From Elainella saxicola E1 (GTDB lineage Bacteria; Cyanobacteriota; Cyanobacteriia; Elainellales; Elainellaceae), in contig LUGL01000008.1 in assembly GCA_002796835.1 (NCBI GenBank), positions 9,498 to 47,469 on the forward strand: a stretch of DNA of 37,972 nucleotides. Reading direction: 5' to 3'. This document shows, in pieces, positions 25,804 through 34,411 of this stretch. Both the position numbers and the translations under genes were made by a program. Under the pieces are notes generated by a model that saw only the letters and a program-made list of their open reading frames with translations, did no database searches and was not told the DNA's origin. The stretch's first letter is position 1. Each line of letters opens with the position of its first letter.

Positions 25804-26248
25804 CCCCTGTTGTATCCCTGATGCATTACGACTCAGAATATGTCCGCAAAACAGCCGATTCAGAGTTCTGATTCCCCTCACCCCCACGGCTGGCTTTTCT
25901 GGCACGGCTTCGTTTAAGTACACCTCACTGCATCGGGCATCTTGCCCGCGAGCGTTCCGCTTACACTCTATCTGAAAATTAATTCGATCGACATATTCAG
26001 CGATCGCTGCCTGTAGAACCGATCTGCCCTAGAGAGCCAGCTGTAGCCACAGGCGGCAATTGTTGTATAAAGCTGTATGAAACGGAGAAATTGCTTCTGC
26101 CATGACATCTGTCACGGTCAACAATATGCATCTGTCATGCTCAGATCGTGACACTTGCTAGATGTGAACTGCTCTCCAGTTCTCTTATCTTATTCTCATC
26201 AACAACATTCCATTGAATTTCAAACAATTTACTCGACGGAGATTAATC
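25804..26248. promoter_or_regulatory. 445-base intergenic region with hairpin and regulatory dyad
   Basis: No gene is recognised. The left half has a cyanobacterial dispersed-repeat look. It contains a hairpin CGGGCA-TCT-TGCCCG at 25934-25948, within the common cyanobacterial 'gggcatcttgccc' motif. The right half holds the dyad TGACATCTGTCA (26103-26114), a TGTCAT half site (26133-26138) and the 22-bp element at 26144-26165 ahead of the small gene at 26249. Confidence 0.6.
26103..26165. promoter_or_regulatory. Regulatory cluster: TGACA-N2-TGTCA dyad plus shared 22-bp element
   Basis: The dyad is at 26103-26114. Forty-six bases to the right of its start lies TGACACTTGCTA (26149-26160), within a 22-bp element (26144-26165) that matches 32079-32100 at 20 of 22 positions. 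The core is ATCGTGAYACTTGMTAGATG. It ends 83 bases before ATG 26249. Confidence 0.65.
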
Positions 26249-26629
26249 ATGACTGCATCCCTACAAGCTCTAAAATCACAGTCCTTGACCGCATCAAAGT
26301 CAATTGATAAAAGCCTGTTGTTTGCTCAAAACCGCCTGCTTGACTCCACTCTTCCTCATCAACTGAAAGTTGTTTCATACGTGCGGCTCTGCTGTTCTGC
26401 CATCCGAACCTATCACAGCTTTGAATCTAATCGGATGCCCACACTGAACCGTAAGACACCTTATCTAACCATGCTGAATACATTATCTGAATGTCAGTTA
26501 GAGTGGTGGAACAATTGCAGTATTAGTGATAGCGGTTATCTAGTTTCTGATGATTATAAATTGAACGCCCTGTTACAATCACTGAACAGCTTTGTGGCGC
26601 AGCATTTAGAAGTACAACAAGCTGCATAA
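26249..26629 (+). CDS. Orphan small protein, function unknown
   Basis: A 126-residue soluble protein. ATG 26249 is preceded by CGGAG at 26234-26238, which supports it over an in-frame TTG at 26213. The sequence is serine- and leucine-rich and mostly helical, with a small basic N-terminus and a central YVRLCCSAIRTYHSF stretch holding two adjacent cysteines. No family is recognised and no membrane segment or signal peptide is present. The upstream dyad and 22-bp element are shared with the HD gene at 32162, so it probably belongs to the same regulon. I cannot offer a function. Confidence 0.65.
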   Translation: MTASLQALKSQSLTASKSIDKSLLFAQNRLLDSTLPHQLKVVSYVRLCCSAIRTYHSFESNRMPTLNRKTPYLTMLNTLSECQLEWWNNCSISDSGYLVSDDYKLNALLQSLNSFVAQHLEVQQAA

Positions 26630-26727
26630 TCACACGCTCACATCATCCACTTTTCTTAAGGCTTCTGCTGATTTCATATTCTATTCTCATCGACTGCAAG
26701 CAGCCCGCTTCCATTAGTGCAAACACC

Positions 26728-28152
26728 ATGAACTCTTCCACTCGCTACAGCCCTCTAACTCGCACCTGTTGCTCCAAAATTCGATCGATTGCCCGCTTCT
26801 TCCAGTTCAACCAATTAGCAACCAACTACCGTACAGAAAGTCTGGCAGGGATCACCACGTTTATCACCTTAGCCTATACGTTAGTGGTTACACCCAGTAT
26901 TCTTTCTCATGCAATTTTCTTACAGCAGCCTGGCGATTTATTTGATGAACTCGTAGTGGGTACTGCGATCGTTTCAGCCCTATCCACTCTTTTAATGGGC
27001 CTGTGGACAAACCATCCCGTTGCCCTTGCTCCTGGAATGGGACTCAATTCACTCTTTGCTTTCTCGGTCGTATTAGATCTGAAGTTGGACTGGCGGCTGG
27101 CATTGATGGCGGCACTGTTGCAGGGGTTGTTGTTTATGGGGCTTTGCGTCAGCGGATGGCGCGATCGCCTAATCAATGCGATTCCCTTGTCTCTCAAACA
27201 TGCGATCGTGGCAGGCATCGGGTTATTCATGGCGTACATTGCGCTTTCTGGCAATCCTGCCTCTCCCAGCTTGGGCGCAGGCATCATCGTCGCCAGTGAC
27301 GCGACCAAAACGACGTTAGGTTCGTTGTCTAATCCAGTCACCTTACTCGCAGTATTTGGTTTGCTATTCACAGCAGTCTTAATGGTGCGGCAGGTAAAAG
27401 GCGGGATGCTTTGGGGGATTCTGGCAACCGCAGGGCTAGGATGGGGGTTTGGCATTGCTCCTGCTCCGCAAGGGCTCATTGCCATGCCACATTTTCCAGT
27501 TCATCTCTTTGGTCAAGCGCTGACTGGTTTTCAATATTTCACCCCCAGCCAGACCGGAAATCTGATTGCGGCCATGTTCATTCTGCTGTTTGTCACGCTG
27601 TTTGACAGCATCGGCGCATTGATGGGATTGGGGCAACAGGCAGGGATCCTGAATGCAAACGGAGAGTTGCCTCGCTCCAGTCAGTCATTGCTAGCAATAG
27701 GAGCTGGCACTACAATTGGATCGCTGTTGGGCATTTCTCCCGTAGCACCTTACTTAGAGTCTGCTGCTGGCATTTCAGAAGGTGGACGCAGCGGTTTCTC
27801 TTCGATCATCGTCAGCGTTCTGCTGTTAGCCTCCGTCTTGTTTTTGCCGCTGTTAGCAGCTGTACCTGCCTTTGCCACTGCTCCGGTTCTAGTGCTGGTG
27901 GGTGTTTTGATGGTGGGCGGCAGCGTTAAATCAATTAACTGGCATGACCATGCGGAAGCCATTCCAGCTTTTCTGATGATGGTGATGATGCCGTTAACTT
28001 TCTCGCTTGCAGACGGAATTGCGATCGGATTCATCACTTACCCGTTGCTGAAAGCTTTCCAAGGCAAGGCGCAGAAAATCGATCGGACGCTGCTCCTTCT
28101 AGCCTGCCTTTCAGCCCTATTTTTGGTGCTGATGACCGGGCAAAAAGGATAG
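26728..28152 (+). CDS. NCS2-family purine permease (AzgA/PbuG-like)
   Basis: A 474-residue inner-membrane permease for purine bases (adenine, guanine or hypoxanthine), probably proton-coupled. It carries the family start ESLAGITTFITLAYTLVVTPSIL, the motif HPVALAPGMGLNSLFAF and the middle LFVTLFDSIGALMGLGQQAG. Near the end is GTTIGSLLGISPVAPYLESAAGISEGGRSG, and at least ten hydrophobic helices are visible. ATG 26728 has no strong ribosome site. The first 30 residues (with TRTCCSKIRS) are outside the conserved region. It is convergent with the glutaminase remnant. A purine import role is well supported by family; which base is not. Confidence 0.93.
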   Translation: MNSSTRYSPLTRTCCSKIRSIARFFQFNQLATNYRTESLAGITTFITLAYTLVVTPSILSHAIFLQQPGDLFDELVVGTAIVSALSTLLMGLWTNHPVALAPGMGLNSLFAFSVVLDLKLDWRLALMAALLQGLLFMGLCVSGWRDRLINAIPLSLKHAIVAGIGLFMAYIALSGNPASPSLGAGIIVASDATKTTLGSLSNPVTLLAVFGLLFTAVLMVRQVKGGMLWGILATAGLGWGFGIAPAPQGLIAMPHFPVHLFGQALTGFQYFTPSQTGNLIAAMFILLFVTLFDSIGALMGLGQQAGILNANGELPRSSQSLLAIGAGTTIGSLLGISPVAPYLESAAGISEGGRSGFSSIIVSVLLLASVLFLPLLAAVPAFATAPVLVLVGVLMVGGSVKSINWHDHAEAIPAFLMMVMMPLTFSLADGIAIGFITYPLLKAFQGKAQKIDRTLLLLACLSALFLVLMTGQKG

Positions 28153-28196
28153 ATGAAATTTGCTAGAGAAATTCTTGGCAGCTTTACCAATCATTT

Positions 28197-28834
28197 TTAC
28201 CAATCATTAATGCGATTTCCTCCAGCAATCCATTCTTGCAAGTCTCGGTCTGATTTCGCCACATTAAACAAATGCAATCCAAAATCCTTCGACAAGTCTT
28301 CGCAGATTTTGATACCCCGCACGCTATTTCCTTTCGGATCAAGGGGGGGAGAGAAAGTACCAATCCCTAACTTCTTGGGAACTACGGCTAAAATGTCACC
28401 TCCTACTCCGCTCTTGGCAGGCATTCCTATCCGATAGGCCCATTCGCCTGATGCATCAAGTTATAAGGACAGTTCGTTGCTTCATCTAACATAATCGAGT
28501 TAAGTGCTTCGCCGGTTGGCTCTACGCTGACTTTGCTGTTCACATATTCACGCCATGATCCTCCAACGCCAAACCAAACACAAAGGCTTGAGAAATCGAT
28601 TGAATAGTGAATAGTTGGTCACAATCACCGACCTCAAATATCTGTCCTTCGGTTGTAACCACACACACCAAACCACTCTGGTTTTGCCAGCGCTAGTTCA
28701 GGAATATAATCGGCAACGGTGTCCTCATCCAGCGATCGATACTTCTCATACAAATCATTTAAATAATTACGAAAAGGGGACGCAACAGCCGTAATGGAAC
28801 TAGCAAGAGACTGTAGATCCCCTAAATTCGACAT
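28197..28834 (-). pseudogene. Glutaminase A pseudogene (frameshifts and internal deletion)
   Basis: Fragments of a glutaminase (L-glutamine to glutamate plus ammonia) are read in the right order but different frames. The N-terminus is [33 protein letters not shown] (ATG 28834). Then comes [17 protein letters not shown], then [26 protein letters not shown]. The C-terminus is GEWAYRIGMPAKSGVGGDILAVVP...GLHLF. A two-base loss in a GT run (near 28650) and a one-base loss near 28551 break the frame. About 130 codons between LDEATNCPYN and GEWAY are missing. The catalytic SxxK reads SISQ, so the lysine is gone too. It lies 5 bases behind the ParA-like gene. Confidence 0.88.
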
Positions 28835-28839
28835 AATGT

Positions 28840-29598
28840 TTACCCCTCGATAATTTGCTGTGCCACTCTGCGGAACTCCTGACTCACAGGATGTTCTGGA
28901 TATTTCACACAGAACACCCCCTCACTGGCAAGCTGCACAACGTCTTCTGACAATGGAAATATTCCGGCAACAGTTTCGCCGTATGTCTCCTCTACTTTTT
29001 GTTTGAGGGCTTCCAGGTTGAGTTTGCTATGAGCTTTATTAATTGCCAGCAGCATCTTACGAACTTTCAATTGCCGCGCAACATCCATTGTGACCGCCGT
29101 GCCCTGATAATCCTGCTTATCCGGACGTAAAATCACAATCAGGACATGAGAGATAGCGATCGATAAAAAGGTTTCTTTGGACAAGCCAGGATGGGTATCA
29201 ATAAACAAATAATCGAGTTGAAGCGCTTTCACAAGATTGCGAAACCCATCATTCATCAGCTTGACATCGTAGCCATCCTTCAAAATCTTGGCAATGTCAT
29301 CCGCTTTAACACTGGAGGGCACCAGAAAAAGCTTGCCCGCACCCTCTACGCCAACATTGGCGCTGACGTCATAAGCTACAGCTTCGATCGAGCTTTCACC
29401 CCACAAATAGTGATTCAAGGTTTTGCTGATGTGCTCTGGTTCCAAACAAAACAGGTTATGAATTCCTGGAGAGGGAACATCCGTATCTACCACCCCAACA
29501 CGATTACCCAATGCAGCGACTGTCGTTGCCAGGTTGGCAGTAAAGTTAGATTTACCTGTACCACCTCGATACGAGTGAACAGAAACAACTTTAGGCAT
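28840..29598 (-). CDS. ParA/MinD-like P-loop ATPase
   Basis: A 252-residue cytoplasmic ATPase of the deviant Walker A type. The motif RGGTGKSN is at residues 11-18, replacing the usual KGG start by RGG. VGVVDTDVPSPGIHNLF follows, and LDYLFIDTHPGLSKET is the Walker B/switch strand. The rest (VLIVILRPDKQDYQGTAV, MLLAINKAHS) is typical. I use ATG 29598; a TTG at 29610 is in frame and neither has a ribosome site. It leads the minus-strand pair with the broken glutaminase and is divergent from the CHASE4-PAS gene. No ParB or centromere-like repeats were seen nearby, so a plasmid-partition role is unlikely and a signalling or positioning role is possible. Confidence 0.87.
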   Translation of the reverse strand: MPKVVSVHSYRGGTGKSNFTANLATTVAALGNRVGVVDTDVPSPGIHNLFCLEPEHISKTLNHYLWGESSIEAVAYDVSANVGVEGAGKLFLVPSSVKADDIAKILKDGYDVKLMNDGFRNLVKALQLDYLFIDTHPGLSKETFLSIAISHVLIVILRPDKQDYQGTAVTMDVARQLKVRKMLLAINKAHSKLNLEALKQKVEETYGETVAGIFPLSEDVVQLASEGVFCVKYPEHPVSQEFRRVAQQIIEG

Positions 29599-29874
29599 TG
29601 TTGTACCCAAGACAAGGTCAGCTTTTATATGAATTAACAGATTTGCGTAACTATACTTGTAAAATTTATTATTTTTTTACTATTACAAACTCAAATAATT
29701 GAAGATACTATTATAAAAGCAATCCTAAATACAGAAAAATTGAACAGCATTGATTGGATGAACCAGTAATTTTTACTATGGAAGGTTTAAAGAGATTGCT
29801 CAACAGATGATAGAACAAACTATGCAACAGTACTGACAGGCACATTCTCTTTTTGCTCCTATCGAGGTAATCTC
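29599..29874. promoter_or_regulatory. AT-rich divergent promoter region
   Basis: 276 bases between divergent genes, strongly AT-rich (T runs near 29670-29682). It contains a perfect AGTAA-TTT-TTACT inverted repeat at 29765-29777. No gene or clear -35/-10 pair can be assigned. It is the only place for promoters of both the ParA-like and CHASE4 genes. Confidence 0.4.
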
Positions 29875-32043
29875 GTGAAACTGCAACAAAAAACGTTACT
29901 CATCATTGGCGCAACGCTAGCTGGAATGGTTGGGTTACTGTATGTTACTTCATCAACTATTCTCCTAAAGGCGATTGAAAAAGCCGAGCAACGAAACAAC
30001 CGTCAAACGGTGCAAAGCGTTTTGAATGTGTTAACTCAAACCGAAGAAGATTTTGATAACCGCCTCTCAGACTGGGCAGCATGGGATGATACCTATCAGT
30101 TCATTCAGAACAAAAACCAGAACTATATCGCTTCAAATTTAGTTCCAGGAACCTTGTCCAGCTTAAAATTGAATCTCATCTTATACGTAAATGCTGATAG
30201 CAAATTGGTGTATGGCACCGGCTTTGATCTCAATCGCCATCGCTATGTCCCCATTCCAGAGATTGTGAAACAACATCTGGTTCTGAGCGATCGCCTACTC
30301 AATCATCCAGATCAAAACAGCAGTTTAGGCGGAATCCTGATCGTACCGCAAGGGGCCATGCTGATTAGCTCGCGACCCATTTTACCCAGTGAGAAGAATG
30401 GACCCATTCGAGGCACGTTTATTGGCGGACGGTTGCTCAATGCTGATGAAATAGCACGCCTTTCAAGGATTACGCATTTGACCATTGATTTGCGCAGCGT
30501 GAATGATGCAAATCTACCGCCTAACTTTCAAATTGCACGATCGGCTTTATCAGAGCAGAATCCGTTCTTCTTTGAAAAACAAGGAACTCAGGCGATCGCA
30601 GGATATGTCCTGATCAAAGATATCTATCATCAACCAGCTCTGTTGCTGCGGGTGAAACTGCCCGAAGACCCCACCAACCAGAGAGAGCGCAGTTTGCTTT
30701 ATCTGATTGGCGCAGTGGTTCTGTCAGGCTTAATTTTTGGGGCAGTGACGCTGCTCCTGCTGCAACAGCTGGTGCTCTCTCGGGTAGCACGCCTGAGCCG
30801 TGAAGTCAGGCAGATCGAGGCAACAGGAAACTTTTCCCTGCGAGCGACCGTGTCTGGTCGTGACGAATTGCCCATGCTAGCCTGCGACATCAATGCCATG
30901 CTGGAATCATTAGAGCAATCGCAACGGGCGATCACTCAAAAGAATCAGGAGATGTCAGGATACATTCAACAAGTTGAGCAGGTTATAGAAGCGGCAGCGG
31001 CAGTTGAAAACAATACGTTTGAGTCAGTCCAGTTAAAAGACGTTGCCAACCGGAATGACAAATTAGGGCAGCTAGCACGAGTTTTTACCCGCATGGTGCA
31101 AACGGTGAAAGCCCGAGAAGATGCGTTGCGTCAAAGTGAGGAACGCTTTCGCAGTTTAGTATCTAATATTCCTGGTGCAATCTACCGCTGCCATCCTGAT
31201 GCCGACTCGTCCTTAGTATTTATCAGCACTGCGATTGAAAAAATTTCGGGTTGTCCCGCCTCAGAGTTCATGAATCATACCCACCCCTTGAGGAGCATCA
31301 TTCATCCCGACGATCGCGTTCTAATCGAGGTTGTGGTCAGCCATGCACTGATTATTCAAGAGCCCTTCATGCTGGAATATCGGGTGATGCATCAGGATGG
31401 GAGTATTCGCTGGGTTTATGAACAGGGACGAGGAGTTTTTGACGCAGAGGGGGAACCCGTTTACTTAGATGGCACTATTTTTGATGTCACCGATCGCAAG
31501 CAGGCAGAAGAGGCGCTGCGCATCGCAGAGGAAAACTATCGCAGCATTTTTGATCATGCTCTAGAAGGCATCTTCCAATCCAGCCCTGATGGACGGTTTA
31601 TTAACGTGAATTCAGCAATGGCAAGAATTTACGGCTATCAGTCGCCAGAAGAAATGCTAGCAAGCATCACTGATATTGGGGCACAAGTCTATGTCGAGCC
31701 CTCCCAGCGGGACCTGATTAAACGTTGCCTAGATCAGCAGGGGCAGATCAAAAATCTGGAATGCCAGATTTATCGTAAAGATGGCAGTATTATCTGGATC
31801 AAAGAAAATACTAGGGCTGTACGAGATTCTGAGAATGAAATTCTATACTATGAAGGATTAGTTGAGGACGTTACACAACGTAAATATTTAGAGGCTGAAC
31901 TGAAACGACAATTGAAAGAGCTACAAATTGAGATTGATCACCAGAAACGCCAGCAGGAAGTTGCTCTGATCACGAAAAGCGCATATTTTCAGGAACTGCA
32001 AGAAGAGATCTCCAGCGTTAATCTGGACGAGTTCTGGAGCTAA
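29875..32043 (+). CDS. CHASE4-HAMP-PAS-PAS signalling protein without output domain
   Basis: A 722-residue membrane sensor. Order: helix 1 (about 7-30), extracytoplasmic CHASE4 domain (about 45-265, with FDNRLSDWAAWDDTYQFI), helix 2 (about 275-300), HAMP (about 300-355), a connector coil, PAS 1 (from about 422), PAS 2 (from about 545), then a coiled coil ending ITKSAYFQELQEEISSVNLDEFWS. There is no histidine kinase, GGDEF, cyclase or phosphatase domain, and the protein ends normally before its own intergenic region, so it is not truncated by a frameshift that I can see. The C-terminal coil may dock a partner such as the HD protein encoded next. GTG 29875 follows GAGG. Confidence 0.88.
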   Translation: MKLQQKTLLIIGATLAGMVGLLYVTSSTILLKAIEKAEQRNNRQTVQSVLNVLTQTEEDFDNRLSDWAAWDDTYQFIQNKNQNYIASNLVPGTLSSLKLNLILYVNADSKLVYGTGFDLNRHRYVPIPEIVKQHLVLSDRLLNHPDQNSSLGGILIVPQGAMLISSRPILPSEKNGPIRGTFIGGRLLNADEIARLSRITHLTIDLRSVNDANLPPNFQIARSALSEQNPFFFEKQGTQAIAGYVLIKDIYHQPALLLRVKLPEDPTNQRERSLLYLIGAVVLSGLIFGAVTLLLLQQLVLSRVARLSREVRQIEATGNFSLRATVSGRDELPMLACDINAMLESLEQSQRAITQKNQEMSGYIQQVEQVIEAAAAVENNTFESVQLKDVANRNDKLGQLARVFTRMVQTVKAREDALRQSEERFRSLVSNIPGAIYRCHPDADSSLVFISTAIEKISGCPASEFMNHTHPLRSIIHPDDRVLIEVVVSHALIIQEPFMLEYRVMHQDGSIRWVYEQGRGVFDAEGEPVYLDGTIFDVTDRKQAEEALRIAEENYRSIFDHALEGIFQSSPDGRFINVNSAMARIYGYQSPEEMLASITDIGAQVYVEPSQRDLIKRCLDQQGQIKNLECQIYRKDGSIIWIKENTRAVRDSENEILYYEGLVEDVTQRKYLEAELKRQLKELQIEIDHQKRQQEVALITKSAYFQELQEEISSVNLDEFWS

Positions 32044-32060
32044 TCGATCGGTTGAAATCG

Positions 32061-32100
32061 TGACATTTGTCATGGTGCGATCGTGATACTTGATAGATGT
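32061..32100. promoter_or_regulatory. Regulatory cluster: TGACA-N2-TGTCA dyad plus shared 22-bp element
   Basis: The dyad TGACATTTGTCA is at 32061-32072. The 22-bp element at 32079-32100 matches 26144-26165 at 20 of 22 positions. It lies between the CHASE4 gene and the HD gene, 61 bases before ATG 32162, so the HD gene probably has its own regulated promoter. Confidence 0.65.
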
Positions 32101-32161
32101 AGAGCCTTGAGAGGTTTGGTATTGTAGAGCTATCAAAGTGATTCAGCCCCCATCCCATCCT

Positions 32162-34069
32162 ATGAAAACCTTGACAGATGGCTACAGCCCAATCAACCTC
32201 CCCAAAGCTTTTACCACTTATCTCGAACAGAACTATTACAGCAAGATTACGGAACTATCAACCCTAGAAGTGATTATCAACGATCCGGATTTTTTGAATG
32301 CGCCCTTAAAGCACGTTGCCCTTTTTTCCGATCACGGGATCTCGCATGGCCAAGACATTGCCAATAAAATTATTCGTGTTCTTCATCAAATCAATGGCCT
32401 GCTGATTCCTCAACGAGACGCAACTCGCCTAGAGTTCATGACCGGATATGGCGTAGTTCTGGCTTATCTGCATGACATTGGCTTGAAAAACTATACAGCC
32501 TTTGGCAGAGCTGTTCATCCTGAATTTGCAGCCCAACTCGTGTTCACCCAGGAGTTTGACTCTTTAATCGATCTGCTGTGGCAGCAGAATTCAGGCAGTA
32601 TCGCCTGGAATTTGCTCAATCTCTCAACGCGGGGACTATTGTCACAATCACCCCAAGTGGTGCTGCGGGAGCTACTGTCGCTGTCGCTGTGTCATAGCAA
32701 AAGCAAAGTGCCGATCGAGACGTTGAATAATTTGCCGAAACTACGGCAAACCATGCAAACTGCAATTGGCACGGAGCTCCATTACCTCTACTATTTGCAA
32801 CAAGTTACTGCTGCCGAAAAGCAGCTCAAACTAGCCGAAAAAACGCAGGGGTATGAAGGACTCAGGTGGTATGGTGTCATCAATCAAGCCAAGGCTGAGG
32901 TGCAGGCGTTTACTGCTGGCAAATCCCCAGAAGAGCTGTTGAATCAGGAAGTCCAGCGCTATTATCCAAATTTTGAAGATTCCTTTGCCTGGTTAACCTC
33001 TCCTCATCCAGAGGTGCAGGCGTTCACTCAGGATGTAATTGATGCACTGCGCGCCCTTCGCTGTGCCGATGCCTTTAGAGAGCGGGGCGCAACATTTAAA
33101 ACCTCTGCAGGCTACGAGGTATTTATCAATCGAGATAATGCTCATGCGGTTTATGCGCTGCGGAGTCGCGATCGCTCCAGTCTTTTCTGTTTGGAAGGCA
33201 AAGATGCGATTAGTGCTGGAGAAGCCAATATGACAGGGGCAGATTTGGATCGAGAGGGAAATCTGCGGGTCTCGTTCGCCTGCGGCTCTTTCTCCAATCC
33301 GGAAGCCCAACAGTGGGCAATCCACAGTGCAGCCGTGGTGATTAATGATATCCAAGCAGATGTAATCGAGAGCTTTCGTCGTTCGGATCTGCCACCAGAC
33401 TTACCGACCCCAAAGCGGCTAGAGCGTCAGATGAAGATTTTGGTTGAAGACACTGCTGATAACGTCAACTTTGCCGAACGAGTGTGCGAGGAGCTTTGCC
33501 ACCTTAATCCCACTTTATGCGATCGCATTCAGCCTGTTGTCTCACTTCAAGGAGCAAACCTGAATGAAGTAAAGCGGTATCTGAGTGGTGTACAGCCTGA
33601 CTGGAACCTAGATAAACAGCAAGCATTACTCGATCGCATTGCTAAAACAGGGCACAAAGTAGATGCGATCGATCCAGAGCAAGCTTTTGCTGAGGTGAGA
33701 TTGGTGCAAGTGGAAGTAGGCGAAGTGCTGATAGAGCAAGGATCTGCCTCTTGCTTTGTTTATATTCCTTTTGCTGAAGGGTTGCGCGTGCTCTGTCCAT
33801 CTTTTTCACAAGCTGTTCCACCTTGGATTCAAGTCGGTGATGTTGAAGTCATTCGGGCCTCAATTCGTCATCAGCGAGTCGTTGCAGAGCAGAATTTGTC
33901 ACTCCTCATGATCCCTCGAGAAGTTTATCTACGCTACTGGTATCACCCTTACACGGTGCAGGAGTTTACAGCATTTTGCACGAATCAAGCGATGCAGCAC
34001 GCTCTACAACCACGCAAATCCCTATCTCTGCTTGCCGATCAGATTCTACAGGAAACCACTTGGCGGTAG
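32162..34069 (+). CDS. HD-domain protein with C-terminal cyclic-nucleotide-binding-like domain
   Basis: A 635-residue cytoplasmic protein. The N-terminal domain has SDHGISHGQDIANK (residues 56-69) and LAYLHDIG (100-107), giving histidines and an HD pair at 104-105 as in metal-dependent phosphohydrolases. VHPEFAAQLVF supplies a further histidine. A long helical middle (about 150-500) includes DALRALRCADAFRERG. The C-terminus (about 515-630) has a CRP-like pattern, VEVGEVLIEQGSASCFVYIP...MIPREVYLRYWY. It could cleave or sense a nucleotide second messenger; this is inferred. An in-frame GTG lies at 32138. A dyad and 22-bp element precede it. It follows the output-less CHASE4 protein, a plausible partner. 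Confidence 0.78.
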   Translation: MKTLTDGYSPINLPKAFTTYLEQNYYSKITELSTLEVIINDPDFLNAPLKHVALFSDHGISHGQDIANKIIRVLHQINGLLIPQRDATRLEFMTGYGVVLAYLHDIGLKNYTAFGRAVHPEFAAQLVFTQEFDSLIDLLWQQNSGSIAWNLLNLSTRGLLSQSPQVVLRELLSLSLCHSKSKVPIETLNNLPKLRQTMQTAIGTELHYLYYLQQVTAAEKQLKLAEKTQGYEGLRWYGVINQAKAEVQAFTAGKSPEELLNQEVQRYYPNFEDSFAWLTSPHPEVQAFTQDVIDALRALRCADAFRERGATFKTSAGYEVFINRDNAHAVYALRSRDRSSLFCLEGKDAISAGEANMTGADLDREGNLRVSFACGSFSNPEAQQWAIHSAAVVINDIQADVIESFRRSDLPPDLPTPKRLERQMKILVEDTADNVNFAERVCEELCHLNPTLCDRIQPVVSLQGANLNEVKRYLSGVQPDWNLDKQQALLDRIAKTGHKVDAIDPEQAFAEVRLVQVEVGEVLIEQGSASCFVYIPFAEGLRVLCPSFSQAVPPWIQVGDVEVIRASIRHQRVVAEQNLSLLMIPREVYLRYWYHPYTVQEFTAFCTNQAMQHALQPRKSLSLLADQILQETTWR

Positions 34070-34072
34070 TCG

Positions 34073-34097
34073 CCCATGAAGGCCTGCAATTCATGGG
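34073..34097 (+). terminator. Hairpin after the HD gene
   Basis: A perfect 8-bp stem CCCATGAA/TTCATGGG with a 9-base loop, starting 3 bases after the stop codon. No T tract follows, so it may stabilise the 3' end rather than terminate on its own. Confidence 0.4.
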
Positions 34098-34229
34098 TTG
34101 AGGATTGAATCTACCCAGCAGGATGGGGAAGAGTATTTTCATCCCGATCATCATCTATCTTGACTATGTGTCTTGATTAGGGTAAAGAGAAAACTGAAAA
34201 CCTAAAGATAATTGCTAAAGAATCACGAT

Positions 34230-34262
34230 ACACGTATAACTAGCGTTATAGTGTCTTTTGTT
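34230..34262 (+). terminator. Possible terminator or operator hairpin ahead of the two-component genes
   Basis: ACAC-(G)-TATAAC-TAGC-GTTATA-GTGT gives a 10-bp stem with one bulged G, followed by CTTTTGTT. The stem is AT-rich, so termination would be weak; an operator for a dimeric protein is an alternative. Confidence 0.35.
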
Positions 34263-34411
34263 ACTCAAAACGTCTATATCTTGCTTCAACCATTGAAGTT
34301 AAAACAAACGATCGTTGCCCATAAAATAATTGAACTCATCAAACTTTTTGAGGAATCGTGACGGATGAGCATTAGGTTTGCACTTGATACTGAAGTAGAA
34401 TCAGCAGAGCC

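Larger units (their letters stand above)
34070..34411. other. 342-base intergenic region with two hairpins
   Basis: No gene is recognised. It holds a hairpin CCCATGAA-N9-TTCATGGG directly after the HD gene and a second, T-followed hairpin at 34230-34254. A half site ATCGTGAC (34355-34362) partly resembles the dyad family but has no second arm. The strip before the kinase gene is AT-rich and is the likely promoter zone. Confidence 0.45.

Noticed and set aside
28153-28437. 94-codon + strand open frame after the permease
   Set aside because: It is antisense to the glutaminase remnant, whose protein matches are clear.
28840-29598. Plasmid or chromosome partition locus
   Set aside because: No ParB gene or centromere-like repeats lie near the ParA-like gene.
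34355-34362. ATCGTGAC half site upstream of the histidine kinase gene
   Set aside because: Only one arm of the dyad is present and the following bases do not match the 22-bp element.
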